Source: Candidatus Poribacteria bacterium
Lineage (GTDB): Bacteria > Poribacteria > WGA-4E > WGA-3G
NCBI GenBank assembly: GCA_012270795.1
Contig: JAAXHO010000107.1
Span: 44,528 to 86,078 of the forward strand
Direction of reading: 5' to 3'
DNA: 41,551 nt
Part shown: positions 9,009 to 16,735 of the stretch, piece after piece
Position numbering within the stretch: position 1 is the stretch's first letter
Layout: the number at the start of each line of letters is the position of its first letter
Notes under the pieces: model-generated
Seen by the model: the letters and a program-made list of their open reading frames with translations, nothing else
What the model was told of the DNA's origin: nothing
The model's database searches: none
Translations under genes and position numbers: made by a program

Positions 9009-9968
9009 TTATCTACCAATTATTAACTTCAAACACATGACCTCAATCGCAAGATATTTGTTGACATTTGTTTGTAACAGTGATTTTGTTTGAAAAATAG
9101 TTTTGATAGCGCGTTGGAGTCGGATTTGGGGGTAGGACGGTACATAAGTTCTTAGCGTATCAATTGCATTTGTGTGCGTAATCAATTCTTTCGGAGCATC
9201 TTGTTGAAGCAGTAAGAGATCGCGATACCACGTAATCAAATCATCTAAATTTTCTGGATTCTTCTCATATTGTTCAGCAAATCTAAAAGCTGCTAATGGG
9301 TCAGTTTCTTTTAGGATTTCTGGTACGGTCTCACTTTCGGTGATGTCTTTTTCTATTAGCGTTATTGCTTTTCCGACCACCCCGCGTGAGAGGATTGCAG
9401 CGTCTGAAGCTGTGTTAGTTTCAACAGAAAATCGTTCCACTAATGCTTTGGTTAGTTCTTCAGTTGGTAGTGTATTAAATGTGAGTATTTGGCATCGGGA
9501 ACGAATTGTCGGTAGCATAACTTTTAGGTTTTCGGTCAATAATATTAATGTTGATGCGGCTGGGGGTTCTTCAAGCGTTTTTAGAAGTGCATTCGCTGCG
9601 GCATCGTTCATTCGTTCGGTATTTGTTAGGATGTATATTTTTCTTGTGCCTTCAAGGGGTTGGTAGATTATTTCTCTTTGCAGTTCACGTATTTGGTCTA
9701 TTTTCATCTGTGTGCCGTCAGGTCGTATGATGCGTAGGTCTGGGTGGTTGCTATTTTTTATTTTTCGGCACGCGCGGCACTCCCCACATGGAATTGAACC
9801 TTCCACAGTTCCATCACATAGAATCAAAGTGGCAAAATATAGGGCCACGGTCTCTTTGCCGACCCCTTGTTGTCCAGTGAACAGGTATGCCCCCGCTACG
9901 CGTTCTGAAGTGACAGCGTTTTGAAGTTGCGTGATAATGTTCTGATGACCGATTATCGGATTATCCAT
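9009..9968 (-). CDS. holB: DNA polymerase III delta-prime subunit
   Basis: 319 residues, normal size for HolB, a clamp-loader subunit. An AAA+ P-loop GQQGVGKET lies at residues 32-40. A zinc module follows with Cys51, 61, 64 and 67 (CGECRAC), then NSNHPD. IYILTNTERM leads into NALLKTLEEPP, the conserved sensor region of clamp-loader subunits, and IRSRCQ is the SRC motif. The intact Walker A and SRC are commoner in DnaX-like subunits, but the lack of a C-terminal extension favours delta-prime. It precedes the TPR gene at 8958. Confidence 0.88.
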   Translation of the reverse strand: MDNPIIGHQNIITQLQNAVTSERVAGAYLFTGQQGVGKETVALYFATLILCDGTVEGSIPCGECRACRKIKNSNHPDLRIIRPDGTQMKIDQIRELQREIIYQPLEGTRKIYILTNTERMNDAAANALLKTLEEPPAASTLILLTENLKVMLPTIRSRCQILTFNTLPTEELTKALVERFSVETNTASDAAILSRGVVGKAITLIEKDITESETVPEILKETDPLAAFRFAEQYEKNPENLDDLITWYRDLLLLQQDAPKELITHTNAIDTLRTYVPSYPQIRLQRAIKTIFQTKSLLQTNVNKYLAIEVMCLKLIIGR

Positions 9969-10082
9969 TTAGATTAATATGACCTAAGTTGCTATATCTT
10001 AAGGAACACAAACTGTATGAAGCTTACGTTTGTGCTACAAAAAAGAGACATTTTCAATTAGATGCGGTATTACAACAGATTG

Positions 10083-10981
10083 TTATGTATCCAACATATT
10101 TATGAAAGTATCAAGACTTTGTACATTTGATGCCGCAATGTGGAGTTCTTCCAATCGTTGTAAATCCTCTATACTTTCAACTTTGGCAGACATGTTTCTG
10201 ACAGCATCTTCAGAAAATCTGCTTTCAAGTAATGCTAAAATGTGTCTAATTGTAGTGTTTCTTACCCCTTGTTCAATACCTTGTGCAATACCTTGTGCGA
10301 TGAATTTTTCACGTAGGAATTGGTAATATTTAGATTCTTGCATGTTTTTCTCCTGTATGAGTCTTTTGAAGAGTTCACCATCATGGACAATACTCCCGAA
10401 AAGAGATATAGCACAGAGCAAATCGCTTTGCATCTGTTGATCAGTTGAGACTGCAATTGCCGTATCAATACAGTTTTGAACCCACTGTTCTGTATCCATA
10501 CCTGCTTTAGGTTTCATAAGTGGCAGGAAAGGTAGCAATCCAGGGGTCGGCTTAGCCAAGATCGTTTCTCCATCTATCTGAGAAAGTCTGATCACCTTAT
10601 ATTGTAACTTATATTCATAACCTTGCCAACTATATTGGTGGAGTCCTGTGTCGTTTCTCCCCGCATTTGGGTGAAAGTAAATAACGTTAGAGTAGACAGG
10701 TAACTGATGTTCACCAACAAGTAACCGTGGTAAGCTGCGTTTCGTGCCCACATCGGTTTGCGTGTGCTATCATGTAACTGTAATTCAATATGTAAAATTG
10801 CTTCGCGATTATTTACACGAATACGTTTTGTGCTGTCGGTGCGTTGCCCAACGATTATTTGTTGTTCTGTATCAATGTTTTCGATCACTTCAACGTCTGT
10901 CACGCCGAGTACAAACTGTGAGATTTCTGTGGCATAATCTGTTAGAAGATTTTTCGCCATATTATCATATTCTTGTGTCAT
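10083..10981 (-). pseudogene. Rpn-family (PD-(D/E)XK) recombination-promoting nuclease/putative transposase, frameshifted
   Basis: Two overlapping frames form one protein of about 299 residues. The 5' part from 10981 contains the nuclease-like core (TDVEVIEN..., then EAILHIELQLHDS, fitting the E-x-Q core of Rpn enzymes, and MWARNAAYHGYLL). The 3' part continues EHQLPVYSNVIYFHPNAG and ends in the typical Rpn tail with repeated AQGIAQG and a helical C-terminus. The frame changes near 10714-10716 by apparent loss of one base between YHGYLL and EHQLPV. Rpn proteins promote RecA-independent recombination in E. coli and are often called transposase-like. A gene of this kind may accompany the surrounding repeats, but no link is shown. 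Confidence 0.75.
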
Positions 10982-11095
10982 ATAAGTATTATATACTGAA
11001 AAGGTGAAATTTTCAAGATAAACAGAATTGAATCGGGGTTATTTATGGTAGATTATGGAATTAATTACACACTTAACAGGTAGGAGCGACATCCA

Positions 11096-11165
11096 AATCA
11101 ACGGTATAAATCATGGCGAATCATGTAGAATACCACACGCGTATTCTACCAAGCGCATTCCTCGG
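11096..11165. repeat. Degraded composite palindrome with conserved CCACACGCG loop
   Basis: AAATCAACGGTATAAATCAT, then the hairpin GTAGAATA-CCACACGCG-TATTCTAC, then CATTCCTCGGG. It combines the CGGTATGAATGCC repeat family with the 9-nt hairpin loop seen at 4831-4839 in opposite orientation. It is nested between AGGTAGGAGCGAC and GTCGTTCCTACCT, the outer bases of the 44-bp palindrome at 5400 and 5841. Confidence 0.6.
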
Positions 11166-11206
11166 GTCGTTCCTACCTTAAGAAACCTATGTTAGAATTT
11201 GCGCTC

Positions 11207-11266
11207 GGCTATTCTCGGTTTCTATAGGCTATTCTCGGTTTCTATAGGCTATTCTCGGTTTCTATA
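11207..11266. repeat. Three perfect tandem copies of a 20-bp unit
   Basis: The unit GGCTATTCTCGGTTTCTATA occurs at 11207-11226, 11227-11246 and 11247-11266 without mismatch. It covers the stop codon of the small secreted gene (stop at 11242). Because 20 is not a multiple of three, each gain or loss of a copy changes the reading frame of that gene's C-terminus. Confidence 0.9.
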
Positions 11267-11504
11267 TCTGAATCTTTGTTCAGGTAGACCCCAGGCCAAG
11301 ATGATACTTGCGTAAAACGAAACGATATTTCTCCTGATGAGTCTAAACCTGTGACAGTAACGAGAAAAGTAAGTTCATTATCATAAGTTGGTTCCCAATC
11401 ATTATACGTTGACTCATTTAGTGGTTCAATCTCAACATTCGTTGCTTGCACACGTGGAACAATTGTAAATAGAAATAGTAGAACATAAAAAAACATCTTT
11501 TCAT
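11242..11504 (-). pseudogene. Small secreted protein, frame-disrupted at both ends
   Basis: An ATG at 11504 has AAGGGA about 8 nt upstream, but its frame fails after MKRCFF because an A7 tract (11487-11493) is one base short. With eight bases the protein would read MKRCFFYVLLFLFTIVP, a good signal peptide. The frame that is open starts at the inner ATG (11496) and gives MFFYVLLFLFTIVPRVQA, still a plausible export signal. The mature part (EIEPLNESTYNDW... TFLVTVTGLDSSGEISF) looks like a short beta-sandwich, family not recognised. The frame ends inside the 20-bp tandem repeat, so the C-terminus is probably truncated. Confidence 0.55.
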
Positions 11505-11523
11505 AATGTAATTCCCTTTAAAT

Positions 11524-11964
11524 TTAAAGATCCTCAGCTTGCTTATCCTGTATTATAGATATAAGATAGGATAGATCAGCACTTTTTATCTCAGGTAAAC
11601 CTTGGTAGATGGCAATCGCTTTTTCATATTCTCCGATCTTGTAATAACACCTACCCAAAAGGTGTCCTTTTATACGACTATCCAGTAGCATTGCCTTTTG
11701 CATGTATTCAATGGCTAACTCTGTTTCTTTAAAATCGTAAAAGTAAAAATGAGCAATGAGTTCATGTCCACCAGCGTAATTCGGAAACTTGCTCAGCATC
11801 TCTTTGTATGCTGAAAGTTGTTGGCCTGATGGATGACAGTTTACCCAGATATTCATCGCCTCAACAGAGTCCGGATTCTCGCGTATAGCACGTTCAGCGT
11901 ATTCAATACCAATAGTCTCTGCAATAAGCGCACTTTTGGACAATAGATATTTTGCAGCAGTCAT
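11524..11964 (-). CDS. Small tetratricopeptide-repeat protein
   Basis: 146 residues from the ATG at 11964 (MTAAKYLLSKSALIAE). A GTG at 11988 would add eight residues that merely translate a repeat-like sequence (GATTCACGGAAGACACGGAA), so I prefer the ATG. TPR-like helices are at about residues 75-130 (ETELAIEYMQKAMLLDSRI; YKIGEYEKAIAIYQGLP). No signal peptide. It lies about 80 bp after hpt on the same strand. Function beyond protein binding cannot be read. Confidence 0.7.
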   Translation of the reverse strand: MTAAKYLLSKSALIAETIGIEYAERAIRENPDSVEAMNIWVNCHPSGQQLSAYKEMLSKFPNYAGGHELIAHFYFYDFKETELAIEYMQKAMLLDSRIKGHLLGRCYYKIGEYEKAIAIYQGLPEIKSADLSYLISIIQDKQAEDL

Positions 11965-12043
11965 TTTCCGTGTCTTCCGTGAATCCACGCCTTCCGCGAT
12001 TCCGAACCCAAGTCCGCAAAAACCGACAATTGAATGCCTCTGT

Positions 12044-12586
12044 CTATTGGGGTGTGTTTTCTAATACAGCGATGTACGGTAGATTACGGTGTAATTGTGC
12101 ATAATCAAGTCCATAACCGACAACAAAGACATTTGGTATTTCAAAACCGAGATAATCAATTTTAAGAGCGACCTCTCTACAATGTGGTTTATCAAGAAGG
12201 GTACAAATTTTTAGCGATTTTGGGTTTAATTTTTTTAAGTGTTCTGTGAGAAGTTTCAATGTTTGACCAGTGTCAATAATATCTTCGACAATAAGGATAT
12301 GTCTATGCTTAATATATTTACTGCCAGCGGAAATGGGTTGAATTTCTTTTGATGGTACAATGCTGTCATGATAACTTGAGATCTGCAGGAACTCAAACCG
12401 GAGCGGTATCGATATTTCCCTTGCCAGGTCGGCTAAAAAAAACGCGGCTCCCCGCAAGACACATAGGAGAACAAGTTCTTAGTTTTCATAGTCTTTGGAA
12501 ATTTGTTTTCCAAGTTCACGGATACGGTTTCGTATCTGTACTTCAGTATAAAGTACAGAGTTAGGATATGGTTCTGTTTTTTTCAT
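12044..12586 (-). pseudogene. hpt: Hypoxanthine phosphoribosyltransferase, interrupted by in-frame TAA
   Basis: From the ATG at 12586 the frame reads MKKTEPYPNSVLYTEVQIRN and continues to KQISKDYEN, meets TAA at 12479-12481 (codon 36), then continues in the same frame as ELVLLCVLRGAAFFLADLA. The full frame is 180 codons, the normal length of Hpt. The PRPP-binding loop VEDIIDTGQT is at codons 100-109 and the substrate region GLDYAQLHRNLP is near the end. Hpt salvages hypoxanthine and guanine to IMP and GMP. The 5' end overlaps tilS by 26 nt, the tilS-hpt order known from Firmicutes. A Lys codon AAA changed to TAA would explain the stop. Restart at the TTG at 12457 would lose the N-terminal strand, so activity is doubtful unless the base is a consensus error. 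Confidence 0.8.
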
Positions 12587-13976
12587 ATCTTATGTGAAGA
12601 CACCTCTTAGTTGTAGTTTGGATTTTGAACTTTTCGCTGGTGGTAAAACCGACGACCCACATTATTTCTTCACCGCAAACAAGCAGTGGAATTCGACTGC
12701 GTTGATCGTGTGGGACTTTTTCATCAATAAAGAAATCCTTTATCTTTTTTGTGCCTTTCAAGCCATAGGGTTGAAAGCGGTCACCATGTCGTCTATTCCT
12801 TAATTTCAGTGGTAAATCTATATTGCAATAGTCAAACAATGCATCTTTGGTCCCGTCAGGTATAGTAGGCAAATCATTTATGTTAGTATCAAGGAAAGTT
12901 GCAGTGATTTCTGCATTTAGGATAGAAAGCTTAGTTTTGCCTGGGATATTGAGAATGTAATTATAATCTATTATCTCATCAGAATTTCTTTGTAAAATAA
13001 GCTTTTGATAGGCGCGTTTGAACACGAATACGTTTGGTAATGTAAATTTAGCATTGGGTTTATCTCCGTTGACGATGTTAAGAATTGTTTGACAATGGTC
13101 ATAAGAGAAATCATTGAGTTCTCCCAAAATATCAGAAACAGCATGTCTTAGAATTCGTCTCTGCAATGCAATGTGATATTGTAGGAATTTTTGTCGATCT
13201 AATATTAATGAAGCAGTATCTGAAGTTGTTAGTTCACATTCTGTATAGGCTTGTTGAGCGATTTTATCAAGGTATGAAGATTCACTTCCTAAGATTTCTG
13301 CGGTGCGACATAATCCGTTTTTCATATTTGGATTATACTCTTGCTCAAGAATGGGAATTAAATTGTGTCGGATACGGTTTCGCAAAAATTGTTTGTCTTT
13401 ATTCGTTGGGTCCTCTCTCGGAACAACGTCAATTGACTTGAGATATGTTTCAATATCTTTTCGTGTGTATGTAGCAAGGGGTCTAATATACTTACCGTCT
13501 CTGATAGGAGCAATTCCCTTCAAACCACTACTCCCTGTGCCGCGGATGATATTCATCAAGACAGTTTCTGCGATGTCGTCTTTGTGATGTCCGAGTGCTA
13601 CTTTGGTCGCGCCTGTATTTGAACAGACAGATTCATAGAAATCATATCGCGCTTTTCGTGCTGCAGTTTCAATAGAAAGTTTCCATTCTTTGCTTAACCG
13701 CGAAATATCAATGGTATGTCCAGAGAAAGGTAAGTCTAATTTCGTTGCCTGTTCCTGAACAAATTCTGCATCTGCTGCAGAATCCGGTCTGAGACAGTGA
13801 TCAATATGAACTACGTGGAGCTGGCAGCTTAGTTGAGTTTGTAGTGCATGCAGTCCGTATAGTAGTGCAATGGAATCAGCACCACCTGAAACTGCAATGA
13901 GAACGGTCTCACCATACTCAATCATAGCATGTTTTTTTATGAAGTGATGGAGGTTTTGCACAAAACGGGAGTTCAT
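12561..13976 (-). CDS. tilS: tRNA(Ile)-lysidine synthase
   Basis: 471 residues with the N-type ATP-pyrophosphatase P-loop SGGADS at residues 30-35 and HIDHCLRPDSAADAEF shortly after, both typical of TilS. GHHKDDIAETVLMN and GIAPIRDGKYIRPL follow, then a central linker domain and the C-terminal TilS domain (KLRNRRHGDRFQPYGLKG, then KKIKDFF). The enzyme changes C34 of the CAU anticodon of tRNA-Ile2 to lysidine so that it reads AUA. It is intact. A CAU tRNA lies 23 nt upstream on the same strand, and hpt overlaps its 3' end. Confidence 0.95.
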   Translation of the reverse strand: MNSRFVQNLHHFIKKHAMIEYGETVLIAVSGGADSIALLYGLHALQTQLSCQLHVVHIDHCLRPDSAADAEFVQEQATKLDLPFSGHTIDISRLSKEWKLSIETAARKARYDFYESVCSNTGATKVALGHHKDDIAETVLMNIIRGTGSSGLKGIAPIRDGKYIRPLATYTRKDIETYLKSIDVVPREDPTNKDKQFLRNRIRHNLIPILEQEYNPNMKNGLCRTAEILGSESSYLDKIAQQAYTECELTTSDTASLILDRQKFLQYHIALQRRILRHAVSDILGELNDFSYDHCQTILNIVNGDKPNAKFTLPNVFVFKRAYQKLILQRNSDEIIDYNYILNIPGKTKLSILNAEITATFLDTNINDLPTIPDGTKDALFDYCNIDLPLKLRNRRHGDRFQPYGLKGTKKIKDFFIDEKVPHDQRSRIPLLVCGEEIMWVVGFTTSEKFKIQTTTKRCLHIRYEKNRTIS

Positions 13977-13999
13977 GAGGGTAGACCTTCAAAGAAGAA

Positions 14000-14071
14000 T
14001 ACCGGTGCGGAGAGTCGAACTCCGGACCACACGATTATGAGTCGTGCGCTCTACCACTGAGCTACACCGGC
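14000..14071 (-). tRNA. tRNA with CAU anticodon (elongator Met; Ile2 possible)
   Basis: The cloverleaf folds well: acceptor GCCGGTG with CACCGGT (the first pair is G-U), D arm GCTC/GAGC, anticodon stem CACGA/TCGTG with loop CTCATAA (anticodon at 14037-14039), T arm CGGAG-TTCGACT-CTCCG, discriminator A. CCA is not encoded. It lacks the initiator-type GGG/CCC anticodon stem, so it is an elongator. CAU could mean Met, or Ile2 after lysidine modification by TilS. The acceptor bases GGTG TAGCTCAG resemble elongator Met, which I favour. It ends 23 nt before tilS and may share its transcript. Confidence 0.9.
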
Positions 14072-14135
14072 AAATTGATAGACAAGTCTATGAGAATTAG
14101 TATACCATATACTTTGCAATAAGTCAAATATTTGT

Positions 14136-14289
14136 CTTCAGCAACCAGAGACATTCAATTTTCGGGTTTCCTTGTTGTTGGATGGGTTTCTAACCCCGAT
14201 TTGAGATACAAAACAGCAGAAATCGGGTTAGAAACCCCTCCAACAATGATGTTTTGTGACAATTGAATGCCTATGCTTCAGCAACAGAG
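14136..14289. mobile_element. Small hairpin element flanked by direct repeats
   Basis: CTTCAGCAACCAGAG (14136-14150) and CTTCAGCAACAGAG (14276-14289) flank the element as a near-perfect direct repeat, like a target duplication. The ends show the ACATTCAATT / AATTGAATGC inverted motif also present at 4994-5084. The centre is a hairpin: TTGTTGGATGGGTTTCTAAC plus CCCGATTT at 14175-14202 pairs with 14220-14246 with one mismatch and one extra base. The right arm (14228-14247) is identical to bases 1-20 of the window. Confidence 0.6.
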
Positions 14290-14348
14290 ATCCGGAAAAT
14301 ATTCTGTAGTCTCATATATCTATTGTTCTACGAATTCTGGTGATGTGT

Positions 14349-14654
14349 CTATTTTGAAGTTGTTTTTTTACGCTGAAACAGAGAAACAAATAGAGCTTTA
14401 ACAACTTTAAAAACAATCAAGATCACTATAATGACTATCCCGATAAGTATTATCCAGTCTATCAAGCTGAGAAATATATTCATTACCTCGGCTTCAAAGA
14501 CTTTTGTTGGTTTCTCCCAACTCGGTCCCGAATAACTTGGAACATCTACACGAAAGCGGGATTTTTCAAATCCGAAGAAGTGTAGATATAATATTCCAAC
14601 AACAGAAGCAGCACATCCACTAAGAATTAGAAATAACTTGTTTTTTTGCATCAT
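14349..14654 (-). CDS. Small membrane protein of unknown function
   Basis: 101 residues from the ATG at 14654, with AGAGGA about 9 nt upstream; a longer frame to 14744 only overlaps the oxidase gene. Two hydrophobic segments are present: residues ~6-25 (LFLILSGCAASVVGILYLHF) and ~66-90 (WIILIGIVIIVILIVFKVV). A basic tail (FQRKKTTSK) would face the cytoplasm and the polar middle would lie outside. No family recognised. It starts 13 nt after the stop of the sarcosine oxidase-like gene. Confidence 0.65.
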   Translation of the reverse strand: MMQKNKLFLILSGCAASVVGILYLHFFGFEKSRFRVDVPSYSGPSWEKPTKVFEAEVMNIFLSLIDWIILIGIVIIVILIVFKVVKALFVSLFQRKKTTSK

Positions 14655-14667
14655 TATATTTGTCCTC

Positions 14668-15819
14668 TTACAGAAAAATTTGAATTCTCTTCTTAATAGT
14701 TTGACGACCAATCCGAAATGGGTTAATGTCAAATGCTGATTCACCGGTTAGTGCTAACTCGCTCATGATACATCCAACAAGTGAACAAAACTTAAAGCCG
14801 TGCCCCGAAAAGCCAGCTGCAATTAGGACATTCGGACAATTGGGGTGTTTATCAATTACAAAATCTTCGTCAGGTGTTTCGGTATATAGACAAACCTCAG
14901 CGTGTGTGGATTTTCCAAGTTGTGGAATACGTTCAGATACATAAGCATCCATTAGATTGATATAGTCTGTATCAGGTTTCCGATTGCATCTATCAGGGTG
15001 TACACGATTCCCTTTCCCATGGCGTGCGACTTTTAATCCATTTTTTCCAAAATATGGCATACCGTACAGAAATTCTCCATTCTTTGTGGTTTCTGTAAAA
15101 ATTAGAAACCTATCGGGTTGAAAAAGAGGTGACACATTTTTGTAGTAACAGACCTGTTGCCTTGTAACGTTGAGCGGAAAATCAATTTCGGCAAGTAGTA
15201 TGTTTGTCCAAGCTCCTGCTGTTACGACAATTTTTTTACCGTAAAATTCACTATCTCCAGCATAGACTGTTGGAACATCCATTTCCCAATCAATATGGTT
15301 TACTTGGGTTTCTTCTCGAATTTTTGCCCCATGTTGTTCAGCCAATTGCAGGTGAGTCGAAACACATTCGGAAGCATAAAGAAAACCGGTATCTTTCTGC
15401 CAGAGGATATCCATATCATTTGACACTCGGAATTGTGGGAACTGTTCTGTCAATTGTTTCGCATCCCACCACTCCGATTCGACACCTGCAGCATCTAAAC
15501 TTTGCCTAACTGAAATTACGTAAGGATTTCCGCTTGGACCTAAATTGACGCTTCCAGTAATGAACAGTAGTTGTTTCCCCGACGCTGATTCAAGATCGCG
15601 CCATTCGGCATAAGCAGTTTTCACAAGTTCAGCGTAGAAAAGTTTATCGTAGAAGAAGCGGATGATTCGGGTTTCCCCATGTGAACTACCGAATTTGTGT
15701 CCACGTTGAAACTGCTCTAATACGAGTACATCTGCACCCGATTTGGCAAGGTGATATGCAGTGGCACTTCCCATTCCACCTGCTCCGATAACGATTGCGT
15801 CATAGATATAAGATTGCAT
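14668..15819 (-). CDS. Monomeric sarcosine oxidase / N-methyl amino acid oxidase family flavoprotein
   Basis: 383 residues. The FAD-binding Rossmann motif VIGAGGMGSATAYHLA is at residues 10-25. GSSHGETRIIR (about residue 44) and the C-terminal GFSGHGFKF are typical of the MSOX/MTOX family. Cys310 in EVCLYTETPDEDF matches the cysteine that binds FAD covalently in monomeric sarcosine oxidase. The family demethylates N-methyl amino acids such as sarcosine, giving glycine, formaldehyde and H2O2. A PhyH oxygenase lies 40 bp upstream and a creatininase-family gene a few genes away, which could supply methylated amines, but the true substrate is not shown. Confidence 0.88.
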   Translation of the reverse strand: MQSYIYDAIVIGAGGMGSATAYHLAKSGADVLVLEQFQRGHKFGSSHGETRIIRFFYDKLFYAELVKTAYAEWRDLESASGKQLLFITGSVNLGPSGNPYVISVRQSLDAAGVESEWWDAKQLTEQFPQFRVSNDMDILWQKDTGFLYASECVSTHLQLAEQHGAKIREETQVNHIDWEMDVPTVYAGDSEFYGKKIVVTAGAWTNILLAEIDFPLNVTRQQVCYYKNVSPLFQPDRFLIFTETTKNGEFLYGMPYFGKNGLKVARHGKGNRVHPDRCNRKPDTDYINLMDAYVSERIPQLGKSTHAEVCLYTETPDEDFVIDKHPNCPNVLIAAGFSGHGFKFCSLVGCIMSELALTGESAFDINPFRIGRQTIKKRIQIFL

Positions 15820-15858
15820 TTTTATTTTTTATGAATCGGCACAACCTAAAAGGTTATG

Positions 15859-16617
15859 CTACGAAAAAGGGAACGGATTTGGCACGGTGCTAAAATTCTG
15901 GTACTGATCTTCCCCACGCAAGAGAATTGGTTTCCACGGGCGTTTCAATGAATTATCTTCTGCTTGTTTCACTGATGGTGGGATGTATCGGACTGTTAAA
16001 CCGCAACGCCTTCGTGTAGAATGATTCGGTAAGCTGCCGTGAATTATCATACCGTGATGGATCGACATTTCACCTGCTTTGAGAACAAGGTTAACAGCAG
16101 TATCTGCTTCTGCTTCAGTGACTGGTACTTCCTGATTGATGCTGAGTAAATTACCTTCCTGTTCTGATTTGCCGTGTTCTTGAATGCCTTTATGGTGGCT
16201 GCCGGGAATAACTTGCATACATCCGTTTCCAGTGTCGCTGTCATCTATGGCATACCAGGCAGTTACTGCATCTGGTGGTTCCAGTCCCCAATAGGTAACG
16301 TCTTGATGCCATGCAACGAATTTCTCACGTGGTCCATATTTGCAAAAGAAGTGGGTGGCTAACAGCATGATGTCTGGTCCGATAAGTGCTTCAATGACAT
16401 CAAGGATTTTAGGGTGCGTGGATATTTTCCAAATAAACTCATAGTCAAAGTGCCAATCAATGAGTCCGATTTCGCATTTTTCTGCCCCAACTTTTGCTTC
16501 TAACGCATCATATTCATTACGATAGTTTGTTGCTTCATCTTCATCTGCTACTTGAATATCTGTTAAGAAACCGTCTTTATGATATGCTGCTAAGAGTTGT
16601 TTATTGTTAGTTTCCAT
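15859..16617 (-). CDS. Phytanoyl-CoA dioxygenase (PhyH) family Fe(II)/2-oxoglutarate oxygenase
   Basis: 252 residues. The iron triad is visible as WHQDVTYWG (His104, Asp106) and a distal His in IIHGSLPNHS (His193), followed by an arginine-rich strand RRRCGLTVRY for 2-oxoglutarate. GNGCMQVIPGSH is the usual PhyH strand. These enzymes hydroxylate diverse small molecules; substrate not predictable. It is cytoplasmic, with no signal peptide. It precedes the sarcosine oxidase-like gene by 40 bp, so the two may act in one pathway. A paralogue is at 31159. Confidence 0.88.
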   Translation of the reverse strand: METNNKQLLAAYHKDGFLTDIQVADEDEATNYRNEYDALEAKVGAEKCEIGLIDWHFDYEFIWKISTHPKILDVIEALIGPDIMLLATHFFCKYGPREKFVAWHQDVTYWGLEPPDAVTAWYAIDDSDTGNGCMQVIPGSHHKGIQEHGKSEQEGNLLSINQEVPVTEAEADTAVNLVLKAGEMSIHHGMIIHGSLPNHSTRRRCGLTVRYIPPSVKQAEDNSLKRPWKPILLRGEDQYQNFSTVPNPFPFS

Positions 16618-16735
16618 TCCATGTCCTTTCTGATTTAATCTTGAATATTTTTGTATTTAACTCAGGTTGCTACATAAATAGTATAAACTTCCAGTTGTAT
16701 CATAAGGACGCAAACTGGGTTGTTACAAAATGGTA

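Noticed and set aside
11207-11266. CRISPR array
   Set aside because: Three 20-bp units are directly adjacent without spacers and no cas genes are present.
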